DNA from: Lutjanus erythropterus
Taxonomy: Eukaryota > Chordata > Actinopteri > Lutjaniformes > Lutjanidae
Length of the DNA: 64,000 nt
Assembly: GCA_020091685.1 (NCBI GenBank)
Contig: CM034609.1
Span: 22,331,204-22,395,203, forward strand
Direction: 5' to 3'
In this document: positions 25,931 to 51,368 of the stretch, piece by piece
How positions within the stretch are numbered: the first letter of the stretch is position 1
Layout of the letters: each line of letters begins with the position of its first letter
Notes under the pieces: model-generated
The model's database searches: none
Seen by the model: the letters and a program-made list of their open reading frames with translations, nothing else
What the model was told of the DNA's origin: nothing
Made by a program: the position numbers and the translations under genes

Positions 25931-26280
25931 TAGGGGTGTAACAATACATCGCTCTGGATTGATATATCAATTCAAAGTTTAACAATCAAATGTAATCTAT
26001 GCAAAGTGGAAATGACAATTTACATCATCATCTTTCAAGATACGCCTTTATTTTGAAAAACTCCTGTGGCATGTCTGTGACTGTCATGTCTGGAAGAGTT
26101 CAGTCATGAAACTGTCGAATCATAATTTAGTTGCTTTCTGTGAGTTGATAAAAGTGTATCTGACTGTGTTAAATGGACATATGTTATTGTCTGATAATGA
26201 CTGCAGACCCCTGAATTGAATCAAAATTTTATTGTGGCAAACTTTGTGATATCCGAAAATATCGTACTGTTGTCCAAAGA
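25931..26280. mobile_element. Probable hAT-type MITE relic
   Basis: Opens with 'gtaggggtgtaacaatac', a frequent start of fish hAT-derived MITEs, and ends in AT-rich sequence with 'gatatccgaaaatatcgtac'. No coding capacity. Confidence 0.45.
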
Positions 26281-26394
26281 ATCACTTGTGTAGTTATGCC
26301 AGTGTTTTACATGGTAAATACTGTCATGCTGTTCTTAAGCTAAGCTTTCTGTAGGCAATATTTCTACATTGAGGGTCACATGCAAACCATCTTT

Positions 26395-26400
26395 TTTATT
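26395..26400 (-). terminator. polr3h: Candidate polr3h poly(A) signal
   Basis: Minus-strand AATAAA that would end a 3' UTR of about 1.35 kb. Another AATAAA on the same strand at 26890-26895 gives about 0.86 kb. Neither can be confirmed from sequence alone. Confidence 0.4.
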
Positions 26401-27174
26401 GAAGAAAATTCTTTACAGTCTGACCTAGTTTCACAACAGACAACTGAGACAAACAACTGACCACAGAGTTGTCACGTGAAACACGCCCCACTGCGTTTCT
26501 TGCACATCAAATGTAAGTATGTGTGTGAGTTGCAAACTAACAGTAACCAACAGTAAAAGAGTGCAGAGAGCAGATCTGTTCAACAGCAGCAGAACTGTGT
26601 CCTTCGCTGACCTTCAAACTGCGGGATTTAAAGGCTGCTCGCTAATCCTTTTTTATGTACTTTCTATAATCACACAAAATGACAAATTCACAAATCACAA
26701 CCACTCACACTGATGATATGCCCTTTTACTGAGAGACAACACACACATACAGTACAAGGCAGTTCAATAAAAAGTAAATCTTTTAACTTTGACAAATTTG
26801 AGTCACACTGGAAAAATAATTTCTATTATTGTAATGTTTTTGGATCTTGATCATACAAATGTATTATATCAACAAAAAAAAGTCAGTGCTTTATTTCTCT
26901 CACCTTAAAATTCAAGAGCGTCCTCACATCATTAGCATCACAAGTGCTGTTCAGTTTTCAGCTACTTTGGACCATTAAAATGATAAGTTGTGACCTGTGT
27001 GTGTCTGACTATCATTATGAGGCAGTTCTGACATTATGATTATAATGACATGACTTAATTCTTTTCTTAATAAGTCCAGGTGAATATCTCATGTGAAATA
27101 TACCAAATGAACATAAATCAATCAGTAATTCTGTTTGTAAATATGTGCTAAATTCTGCTTCTTGCTGGTATGTT

Positions 27175-27534
27175 TAAAGGACCAGTGTGTAGGATTTAGT
27201 GAAATCTAGTGGTGAGCGTGCAGACTGGAAATACGTCATCTCACCCTCCCTTCCAAGCATGTAGGAGAACCTACGGTGGCTGCAAAAGGCCCTCTCTAGA
27301 GTCTGTGTCTGGTTTGTCCATTCTGGGCTCCTGTAGAAACATGGCAGCCTCTGTGGAGGAGGACCTGTGTCCCCTGCAGATATAAACGGCCGATTTTAAG
27401 ATAACAAAAACACAAAAATTCTTATTTCCATCTCCTTTTCAGGTGATGAAACACCAAAGAAAACATACTGATGAATATTATATTCCATTTCTGCCATATT
27501 CAGCCAATAAATCCCTACAATTCTTACACACTTG
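27175..27534. mobile_element. MITE inside the polr3h 3' UTR or flank
   Basis: Left end 'aaaggaccagtgtgtagga' and right end 'cctacaattcttacacactt' form imperfect inverted termini. Inside is the 'ctctctagagtctgtgtctgg...aaacatggcag' block of a well-known fish repeat. It begins about 220 bases beyond the polr3h stop, so it is probably transcribed in the 3' UTR. A partial copy of its right end appears at about 19690-19735. Confidence 0.65.
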
Positions 27535-27754
27535 GCAGTATTCACAGCACAGTCGGTCTCCACGTGACAGATGTTACATCAGTCAGTCTTTACACCAACA
27601 GTATCTCAGTTCAGAAAGCAGTTCGACTTGTCTTGACTTCTGTCCCCAAACAACAGAGTTCAGTGTCTCCAGCCGACCATCCGTCACCTGTCTGATCAGT
27701 CCAGACAGTCGATTTGTTCATAACCATCAAATATCCTCTTCATCCGCTGCAACA

Positions 27755-30700
27755 TTAATTGTTCCACCATGACAGCAGCCCCAGGCCTGGCTCACAGATG
27801 GTCCCCTGAAACGACAGTGCAGGGGGTCAGGATGGACGTTGCGGGGTGTTTCCGGTCAGTTTGATGAATGAGTCGTACTCTCAGAACTAGCTCCCCTAGT
27901 TTTGTTACATCTCTAACTCTATTGGACAACTTTTGTCCAAAATGCACAGAGCAACTCTGCTCTGCAGGACTTGAACTACTGCACAAAAGGAGACTGTAGC
28001 CTGATGGATACTAGACTGATGAAACCAATATTTGACAGGTAAAAAGAACCTTTTAATATAACAAACGCAAACACACACAACACCACATATTCATACCCAA
28101 TAAAATAAAATGTTGTCAACAATTAGGAAACAGACTTTATGTGCTGATACTGATGTATCTGTGATAAACTAATATCAGCTGACAACATACAGAAGACTAT
28201 AACAGGCCTGTAGGTGTGGTACAAATGGTGATACTAGCAGATTTACTTGAATTAAACAAGTTAAGTTAGAGGTGTGTAGTTTTAAACCTCTACAACTGCT
28301 TGAGAGCTGTTTTTCTATGAGCAGATCCCCATTTTGTTTGTCACAATCCAGCCACTGGTTTCTAACTACCCCACTAATCTAAAGGTGGTATTAATACACA
28401 AACTTACGCAGTAAAGCACCAAGAAAGGCAGGGAAGAATAGGAAGCCTGCTAGCAACAATGCTGGATTTAAAATACTTTAAAAAAAAAATAAAAAAAACA
28501 TAGAGCGTGCACTGCATGCACAGAGGATGTGATTCTTCTACAGCGGCCGTGTGTTCAACTCCCGCCAGCATCCCTTTGCTGCATGTCATCCACCCACTTT
28601 CTCTCTCTCTCTCTTTTCTGTCCTCACTCCTGCTGTTCTATCAATTAAAGGCATAAAAAGTAAAAAAAAAACAGAACTAACCAATTAAACCAGAGCTCAA
28701 ATAAATGTTCACTAAATGAGTGAGTGTCTGATTACGAATCATAACAAATTCTAAATAATCTTTTAGGTGGGGTAGATGTTTGTAACAGTTAAACTGAGCA
28801 AAATGTGAATGGAGTCTCTTCCTCCCTTTATGACACATTCAGCTTAAATTATCCATGACAACAATGGATTTTCAGTTTGTTTTAACAATCACATTTGAAC
28901 AGGTGTGATTATAAAGTTAGTCACGAAGTGTGTTCTTACTATCAGAGTGTACGGGGCCTCTTTCTTCTCCCCACTGTCCTCTGCTGCCGGTGCCGTCGAC
29001 TGTCCCGGTTGTGCTGGTGTGTCTGTCTCTGCAGTGGCCGGGCCCGTCGGCGACGTGTCCACAAAGACTTCATCCGTCACCCGAAAACGGATCTCCTCTC
29101 CTTGGTCCATGTACAGGTCATGGGCCCCCTCGTCCGTCTCATATTCCCAGAGCCACACCTGCTCCGCTTCATCACTGAGGCTGTAGCTAAGGACGGCTCC
29201 ACGGTTACAACCAAACCTTGATCAGAATTCAAGTATGTGAGTCACAGTTTTTTTTTTTACATGGCAAAAATGGCAGAAATTTATTTCATTTATAGGAATA
29301 TTTTTGGTCAGGATACAATTTTGCAGGCTGTTGAAGTGACTCAGGTGGAATGAGGATGTCATCAAAGAAGCCCATCGTCACTGTGAAAGAGAAAGGTTAT
29401 AGGGTGACGTCAGTGTTTACCACAGGGCTGTATCGTCTGTATCGTCTGCTACAAGTAAAACTGACTTGGAGATTGACTCAAACAGCAGAAAATACAAAGA
29501 CAGAAGTTACCATGAACTCCCTCTTGGCTGCAGTACTTGATCTTGCCGATCAGGATCTCGTCGAGAAAGGGATGAAAAACAACGTACCTGAAATGAACTG
29601 AGATGACGAGCAAAGGAAGACGGGAACGAATCAGTCGGTGAGAGTGAAGTGAAGCTTTTGCCGTAAGTTTAAACAAATTGTGGAACAAATAACTGGGTTT
29701 TGCTGTGACGCCTGAGGCCTGAATCTATCACTCTGCAAGCCTGTGAATATGTTTTATTATTGGATGGGAAAACATTCGCAACATTTTCCTGAGTCTGTAT
29801 CAGTACTTCTTCTTCTGACACTTGCTGGCAACATATTTCTTTAATTTATCAGCACAATAAAACACAGGAAAAATGAAGAAACGCGAAGTCAGGGGAATTA
29901 CCGCACTAATAAAGCACTTCGCTGACTCCAGATCTGAATCAAAACTGGAATGATCATCGTACCTTTGGTGTGTGAGGCTCCGTCTCCTGGGAATATATAG
30001 GAGTCCTCCAGTTTAGTGATGTCATACAAGCAGATGCACAGGCCCACATTGTAGACCACCTGAGGTGATGACAGCACGACACAGTTTAGCAAATGTCGAA
30101 ATAACAACAATTACATGATTTACAAGAGTATAAAATTATAATTACAAGAAGTACATGCTTAAATTATATTATTCCAGAAAGCTTTGGCTTGATCACAACA
30201 GACTTTCAACAGGACAGAAACTGACTTGTTGTCCACTAAATCATATGTTCAGTCCTCAAAATACGCCCACTTCATATAAGCATTACTTCATGTGTCTTAT
30301 GTTGTAGAGATTTTTAATCATCTGAGGCAAATTTGTGATTTACACAAATTGACTTAAAATAAAAAAACAGTCCTCTGTAGCAGAAAAAGGATTCTCACAA
30401 TAATGATCTTTATAAACTAAAGCCGCCTCAGTATGTCACATTTCTTCTCAAATTAAAAACTGCTGTTCATCACCAGATCCAGGACCAACAATGTCACAAA
30501 GAAAAAATGAACCTGAGTACTTGAAAACTGCCAGTACTTTGCATCGTATAAGTGCAACTAATTACAAAGAACTTTAAAGTTACAAATGGTTTATTCTGGA
30601 CAGGGCTGCGACTAATGATTATTTTTTTACTAGTTGTTTGGTCAATAAAATGTAGAAAAACGGTGAAAATTGTTGTCCAAGACAACATTCTCATATGTCT

Positions 30701-30917
30701 TGCATTGTCCACAAACAGATAGAAAACCGTAAAAATAGACTCAACACTTGAAATAATTAATTGACTCAATATTCCATTAATAATCGATTAACCATTGCAG
30801 CTCTAATTTTCTCTAATTCCAGTTTTGAGAGGTCTGTGACTGATGGCTCCTGCTTGAATAACAACAGTAACAACAACAATAATGCTTTGCTTCTGTACGT
30901 TTTACACATCCAAACAC

Positions 30918-30982
<65 letters not shown>

Positions 30983-31123
30983 ACACACACTCACACTCAC
31001 ACACACACTCACCTTGTTGGCCAGTTTCTTGTTGAGCTCCTCTGCTATGGCCTCGTTGAGTTGTCTGTGGAAGTTCCACGGAGGGATCCTGACGGTGTCG
31101 ACCATCTCCACCAACACGAACAT
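27755..31123 (-). CDS. polr3h: DNA-directed RNA polymerase III subunit RPC8, 6 exons, 214 aa
   Basis: Stalk subunit of Pol III in the nucleus, pairing with CRCP/RPC9 and homologous to Rpb7, used in transcription initiation at tRNA, 5S and other Pol III genes. Exons on the minus strand: 31123-31013, 30059-29963, 29597-29511, 29380-29317, 29174-28940, 27805-27755; phases match. The Rpb7-type N-terminal domain covers about residues 1-80 ([15 protein letters not shown] at the start; [26 protein letters not shown]). The S1/OB-type domain follows ([54 protein letters not shown]). The C-terminus is a Pro/Thr/Ala-rich acidic linker, then [12 protein letters not shown]. Human RPC8 has 204 residues; the excess is in the linker. 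An in-frame ATG at 31171 was rejected because the family starts at MFVLVE. Confidence 0.96.
28501..28670 (+). mobile_element. tRNA-derived SINE in polr3h intron 5
   Basis: Begins with 'tagagcgtgcactgcatgca' (A-box-side remnant), then a B-box-like GTTCAACTCCC (28553-28563), then 'ccctttgctgcatgtcatcc', a CT-rich stretch, 'ctatcaattaaaggc' and an A tail. This is the layout of a widespread percomorph SINE. It is inserted opposite to polr3h transcription. The 5' half is truncated, so it is not a functional tRNA gene. Confidence 0.75.
30604..30806. mobile_element. hAT-type MITE relic in polr3h intron 1
   Basis: Left end 'agggctgcgactaatgatta', right end 'taaccattgcagctct', with 'taatcgatta' inside. 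Same family as 2727-3034 and 5450-5747. Confidence 0.7.
30917..31011. repeat. (CT)n(CA)n compound microsatellite touching the polr3h exon 1 donor
   Basis: About 20 bases of CT followed by about 75 bases of mostly CA with a few interruptions. The tract runs right up to the splice donor of polr3h exon 1 (exon ends at 31013). On the transcript it is a GU-rich stretch starting within the first intron bases. Confidence 0.9.
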
Positions 31124-32450
31124 GATGCAGGCTGCAGGCTGTGAGCAGCTACCTGACAGCTGCTCACTCACTCACACACACTCACACACACAAACACACA
31201 CACGCCGACACGGAGCTGCTGCGCTGAAACAAACTGAGCTGTCATCTACCTCCTGCACAGCATTTCCTGTTTGTCCACAGCGGAGATAAACATCAACAAC
31301 TGTTAATCTAACTGAAGAATCTAATTAAAAGTAGAATCATCTACACCAAACCCATGAGCATCCATGATGTATCCACGTGACTATTTGTTTTTACGACAGT
31401 GGGATTTTACGACATGTCGCAAAACTTAAAGATACAGTGCACAATTTAAACCTGCGTGTTTTTATTGCTGAAAATATTGATGAGGGCTTTGAAAAACTCT
31501 AACAGTTTGAAATATGTTTTTTTTTAAATAATACAAATATTTTATTTTTTTATTTATCCCCCCTAGCGTTTAAAAATGTAATTTTGCTTCTCTTTTTATT
31601 TTCTTTTATGTTTTTCATTTCATGTTCTTCCTTAAATACAAGTTTTAACATGTATGTTCTTATAAATACAGGTGAAAAGTATTTTAAAAGGTCTTTTATT
31701 GCGATTATGATGATTCTTTGTATTACCATAATGTTTTTTTATTATTATTATTTCTTGTGCTTCCTATTATTCAAGTTTTGTACATACAAGTTCTTGTAAA
31801 TTAAGGGTTACAGTTAATTAAATATTATTATTAATATATGGAATGATTTTTCTTTGTAGCACCATAGTATTTAAATAATTGATTCTCATTATTTTCACAC
31901 ATTCAACATATATTATAATTGGCAAAATACCAAATACATAGATTTTGTGGTAGGCCCTACTGTTTTTTGTTTTCTCAAAGGAATTAAATATAATCACACA
32001 GAATATAGAATCCATATATACAGGAGTACAATATACATCTGAATAAATAGATGCACAAACATTCTTTATACTTAATGCTACAGCTATTTAATTTAAATTG
32101 CAGCCAATTTATAAATATCATCTTTTATTGTTTTTATATTTAAGATGTTTAAGACAAGATTGGTTGGTTGATTGATTTACAGGCAGGTATGTTGATATTC
32201 CAGTATTGTGGTTAATGTTTTTAAAGTCCAAGTGGAAAGTGAACATTCCTGTCCAAACACATGATCAGTATTGGATAAAAAGAGAAAAACGGGTGATTCA
32301 ACGTATGTCTGAGAATGTATATCGACACAGACTTGATAGCAGCATGTTTGAATTTGCAAGGTGCACTCGAAGGCAGTGCCAATCACATGATCAATCATTG
32401 ATTTCATTAAACAAAGAAAAACACAAAAACTCTCACTTCAGAACTGAATC
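31124..32450. other. polr3h leader and polr3h-aco2 intergenic region
   Basis: The first 200 bases are moderately GC-rich and include short CA runs; they should hold the polr3h 5' UTR and promoter, but I see no clear core element. From 31500 to 32150 the DNA is very AT-rich. No gene seen. Confidence 0.5.
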
Positions 32451-32456
32451 TTTATT
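32451..32456 (-). terminator. aco2: Candidate distal aco2 poly(A) signal
   Basis: Minus-strand AATAAA about 4 kb beyond the aco2 stop. A minus-strand AATAAA at 35782-35787, about 0.7 kb beyond the stop, is the more ordinary choice. Use of either is unproven. Confidence 0.25.
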
Positions 32457-35400
32457 AATTTATCTTCTACTTTTACAAAATCAGGTTTAATGCTGAAACA
32501 GGTGTGTGCGGGGAATCATCACTATGAGAAAACATCTGCTCATATTTTTATTTGCTGTATCAGAACAAATGAAGCTTGCAGAAAAATTAGATTTTCACAC
32601 ATATCAGAGGAAACCTGGCGAAACAGCACACCTGAGTACAAAACGGGCATGCCACCACACAATGCCTTCATGAACAACATTGTTTGATTCGTCACTTTAC
32701 AGTAGCACTTTTAAAACTCAATGCCTGAACAACAAAGCATCGTGTTACATCACAGTACAAGCAAACTGCTTCACAAGAGGCTGGTTTAAATGTGCTTACA
32801 GAGGAAAAAGGTTAAATCAGTATTTCTAAAGATGCTTTAAAAATGCATTGATCCTGGTGAATGCTGTACCCTGTACACAATAATCAAATAATTATTATGG
32901 ATATAGTGATTTGTTTTGAAAGGTCACATAATAATGGGTGATTTATGGATAACTGTCATTTCTTAACATCTCAGTGTTTTCATTAGGCATCTTTGGCAGT
33001 AATTTTCTGATACACTGATGAGGAGTGTTTAACCATTAAAGTGACAGGCTTAATGAGCTCATAAATCATGATTTCAGATAACCCCTAAGTGGAGGGAGTC
33101 ATTACTGTCCAAGTCTTTAAAACTGAGCTGCTATTTCAAATAATCTCTCTCCTTGAAAATAACCAGAGCGAAATATTAAGAAAAATACACAACGCCATCA
33201 AGACTCACCTTCCTAAAAATAACGTGTCAGTTCTGACTGTCAAGTCCCAGCAGCAACCGACAGCAACAATTCAATATCTGTGCTTTAATCTAACCCACAA
33301 TCCACCTGTCAACATGTTTGTGAAACCATTAGATTACTGGAGCTTTAGTTTAAAAAGGACCATGACATTATGTTACAAACAGCTCTCATTTTAACAGGCA
33401 GGAGGCAGCATTTCTTTCTTTGTTCATATATATAAATTTATATTTATATCTCTATATAATTAATTTATTATGTATTTACACACCCCTATACAAAGTGCAG
33501 ATATATATATCTCACATCATTTACACACAGGCCCAAACTCAGTGACTGTTTAGTATGTAGGGATTCACCTCAGGAACTGTAATAATTAATCCAAAGTACT
33601 TTCACTTCCTACACAGCAGAATGAAGAAGTGACGGATTTACAGACTTTCTGGATGATGATGAGAATCAAACACAGAGGACCAGCAGTACTCCCACATAAA
33701 ACATAGAAGCGATGACCTCAAACATCCCTATGCCCGCAAAAGTATATTAGCACACTGTTTCAGTGGCACACACTAGATATACATCATGGTGAGACTCTGG
33801 TTTATACCAGACTAAACACAAGAATGACCATGAATCTACATTTTGTCCCATCTGAAAACTCGTGTATAAGTAATGAATATAAGTCATGTGTCAGTCCTAT
33901 AGAGTCACACAGATGTACGCTGAAGAGTAAAATGATAAACAAAGCATGGCAAAGCACACCTAAAACTACTCGTCTAACTCTACAAAGTGCTAGTGTACAG
34001 GCGTCTGGACACTAGATTGTGCGTATATTAGAGTAAGAAAGACAGCAGACCTTCTCATGTTGTGGTAGAACAAACCTCAACCTGAAAAAAACGTTCAAAT
34101 CAAAGACAAACAGCCTGTCATCTCCAATTACAGTTACAAGAGGCAATTTCACACAGTGGCAGCTCCAGATGATAGCGACAAGTAACTGAACTGAACTTTA
34201 ACAGATTTGTGAAGCTTTAACTTATGACTATAGAGGTGTGAAGCTTTTTGTGGTCAGAGCACGATCATGGCTGTTTTTTTTCCCTGTGTCTACATGCTGC
34301 ACCATAATTTACATTAAAACTCTTGCCAATGCAGCTTCCATTTAGGGTTCCTACACATTTTCCATTTCAAAATTCTATATTTTTCCAGACTGAAATTTCA
34401 CCGGTGTGTTGGTGGGTTCATTACTTGTGGTTGGTCACACTGGGTTGGCCCAAAAACTTATAATTAAATAATTGCCAAATTCCCCATGTTGGAGATGTCA
34501 AACAATTTTACACAAAGTTTTGCATCTGATTGTCAAGCCAGGCCTCAGAAAATGTACCCATTGAGGCCGTACAGTCCAAACTCCTATGCAGAACATTAGA
34601 CGATGTTCAACTGTCAAAAATTTCTGCCCAAGGAAGAAGAAAACTAACCAGTGCCACCTGTGCTCGTATTATCTTCTTTCAACATAATGAGTAGACAATA
34701 TATTACTGTTCATCCCATATTATTTAGGCTCTTTTAGAAATTCTGAATGTTATATTTTAAGAAATAGAATAGGGGCAACAGTCTGGAAACACCAATGTTT
34801 TTCTCTCCATCCTTATCATGACCTGGAAATAACAAAACTCAAATTCCATACTTTTCAATACTGTGTAGGAACTCCGTTTAACGTCTAGCAACACAAATCT
34901 GTTTGTGGTTTCCCAAAAAAATATCAGGTTGTGGTTTGGACTGCATGAACCAGCCTGGCGAGAGCAACAAGAGAGACAGCATGAGCAAAGAGGGACAGAC
35001 AGATGCCAACACGTCCCGATGTTAACCTGATAAAAACAATTATGCATCTCGCACACAAACAAACACACACACACACACACACAGGAGAAAACACAGATGG
35101 CTAGGAAAAAAAAAAGCACGGCTAGCGCTAACACAATAGCCGTATGTGCTGTGGTTTGTTGTCCCTGTCAGAGACAGACAACCACACAAGAGAGTTTTCA
35201 CACAATGGGGTGTTACATCACGCAAAAAGACGAAGAACGAGCAAGTAAGCAGTGGAGGAAGCAGCAGGGAGCGAACACAGATTCACGCATCGGCTGAAAT
35301 GTACTGGAGTGAACCACAGACTGGATCAGCTCAGACTGAAAAAGTGCAACGACAGCAGCACGAAAACACAAGATGTGGGGAACAGGGGCTGATGGGACGT

Positions 35401-36499
35401 CAGTAGTGAGCGTGGATGGTAGATTACTTACAGTGTGCCTCCAATCTATAGTGAGGAAACATTTGTTCAAGTCGATAACTGCATCAAAAAGCAGCAAACT
35501 TGGCAACCCAGTACAGGGGTAAAATGACGGACGACTAATGGAGTTCATCATAATTACAGAGAAGATGTTGCTCAGGTGACAAGTCTGGACATACTGAAGG
35601 AAAAGTACATTCATATGAGATGAACTCAGTCAGCTTATTGAGCTGTTTGGATGGAAACTACTGAGAGGAACATTAAAGAGGACGTATCTGGTCTTGGGAT
35701 GGATTCTGTAGTTAACAATATTAAAGCTGTTAACCTGTCACTGCTTCACCAGTGTTGTTTTAATAATATTCTGCATCTAACTTTATTGATTCAGGGTCTG
35801 AATCTGGTTTATATACTGCTAGATACACTCATTAAATAGATGCAATGCAGTGAGGTGGATAATGAAAAATACTTTATGTATACGCTTCCAACAAGCCTGC
35901 TTCTGTTCCAGGAAGCCTGGAATGACTTTTGGTGAAACCAGGCAACTTCTTCTTCAGAGAAATACAGTAGTGAGACGAAAATGTCACAAATTCAGGAAAG
36001 TATCATCCAGTTCATTGAGAAAGATGGGCGTCTGTGAACATGTTACACTCAATGAACGAATAAGCTCGACAAATCTGATTTATAACTCAGGAGTGCTGCC
36101 AGTATGAACAAAGCTGCCTAGAACACAGACACACACTGCTAAGCTGCGTTTTTTTGTGTGCTTGCTTGTGTACAGTGATTCTGCTCGTCGACAGGGAGTG
36201 CTTTCACAGTAATCCTATCTGTGCGTGCTCGTGTGTATGTGTGTGTGCGCTTTTCATCTGTACAGCGACGTTGTGTTTGTGTGTGTGTGCATGAGTGGGT
36301 GTTTGTGTGTGTTCTGTCTTTCACTGAGCATAACTGCAACTGTTAACACCAAAGCATCTGGTTACCATCCACCATTCACATCGTCTCTTCCTCTTTGCTA
36401 AGCCCTTCTCTAGGCCCACATTTCTCCCCTTCTTAACCCACTTCAAGGCCCCTCACTGGCCTCCTACAGGCCCCGCCTCTCTCTCTTCTCTCCCATCAA
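32457..36499 (-). other. Possible long aco2 3' UTR or intergenic DNA
   Basis: No exon-like frame is visible. AT-rich sequence near 33425-33510, a repeat with inverted ends at 34345-34880, CA runs near 35060-35083 and GT-rich tracts near 36230-36310. Frames up to 133 codons on either strand have no recognised family. Confidence 0.45.
34345..34880. mobile_element. Probable MITE with 'ggttcctacac' inverted ends
   Basis: Left end 'agggttcctacacatttt' is the approximate inverse of the right end 'caatactgtgtaggaactcc'. The A/T-rich subterminal bases (tccatttcaaaattc against gaattcc-like) also mirror. Fits a hAT-type fish MITE. Lies in the aco2 3' flank. Confidence 0.5.
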
Positions 36500-50908
<14,409 letters not shown>

Positions 50909-50914
<6 letters not shown>

Positions 50915-50935
50915 TTTGTTCACTGACAAAGATGA
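50909..50935 (-). promoter_or_regulatory. aco2: Iron-responsive element at the aco2 start codon
   Basis: On the minus-strand transcript the bases before the ATG read C, TTTGT, CAGTGA, ACAAA, ATG. TTTGT (50930-50926) pairs fully with ACAAA (50919-50915), closing a six-base CAGUGA loop (50925-50920) that fits the IRE consensus CAGUGN. The unpaired C at 50931 sits exactly five bases 5' of the loop-closing stem, where IREs have their bulge. Below it U-A, A-U, C-G and U-G pairs run into the start codon. Mammalian ACO2 mRNA has its IRE in this place. When iron is low, IRP1/IRP2 binding should block ribosome entry and lower aconitase synthesis. The lower stem is short, so affinity may be moderate. 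Confidence 0.88.
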
Positions 50936-50949
50936 TTGTCGCTCTGATG

Positions 50950-50957
50950 TGACGTCA
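50950..50957 (-). promoter_or_regulatory. aco2: CRE palindrome in the aco2 promoter
   Basis: Perfect TGACGTCA beginning 36 bases upstream of the aco2 ATG, inside a short CpG-rich patch (about 50930-50975). Position close to the likely transcription start supports a CREB/ATF-type site. If transcription starts further upstream it would lie in the leader instead. Confidence 0.55.
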
Positions 50958-51028
50958 CCGGCTTAGGAATCCCGTTATTTTATACGTTAGTATTGTATTA
51001 AATCTAAAAGATAAATATTATCAAATGA

Positions 51029-51029
<1 letters not shown>

Positions 51030-51094
<65 letters not shown>

Positions 51095-51129
51095 CATCAT
51101 TATTATTGTTGTTGTTGTTGTTGTTATTA
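51030..51129. repeat. (TTA)n trinucleotide repeat
   Basis: About 100 bases of TTA/TTG units just upstream of aco2. Read on the minus strand it gives a poly-Asn open frame that is not a gene. Confidence 0.9.
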
Positions 51130-51368
51130 ACTGGTTTGATTTTACAATAACAATAAGTAAATGTTCCTTTTCCTGAACTCTCTATTGACATCTTTGAAAA
51201 TAAAAGTTTCTTGGCTTTCATTTCAGTAACTTGATGTCCACTTGCTTTTCAGTTTCAGATTTGACGTAGACCTATAAAACATATCATCACCCAATAAATT
51301 ACCTAATAGATTATATATTATGACACTCAGTTACCCAACATTCTAAAAAAAAATGTTTGTTAGATATA

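Noticed and set aside
28501..28670. Possible tRNA gene (B-box-like sequence)
   Set aside because: The 5' half cannot fold into a cloverleaf, and the tail is that of a SINE.
31123..31171. Upstream in-frame ATG of polr3h at 31171
   Set aside because: The family begins [10 protein letters not shown] at 31123; the extra 16 residues have no counterpart.
30761..31289. Several overlapping frames rich in His/Thr, Ser/Leu or Val/Cys on both strands
   Set aside because: Translations of the (CT)n(CA)n microsatellite; only the minus-strand 31123-31013 part is real (polr3h exon 1).
51021..51221. Minus-strand frame with a long poly-Asn run
   Set aside because: Pure product of the (TTA)n repeat.
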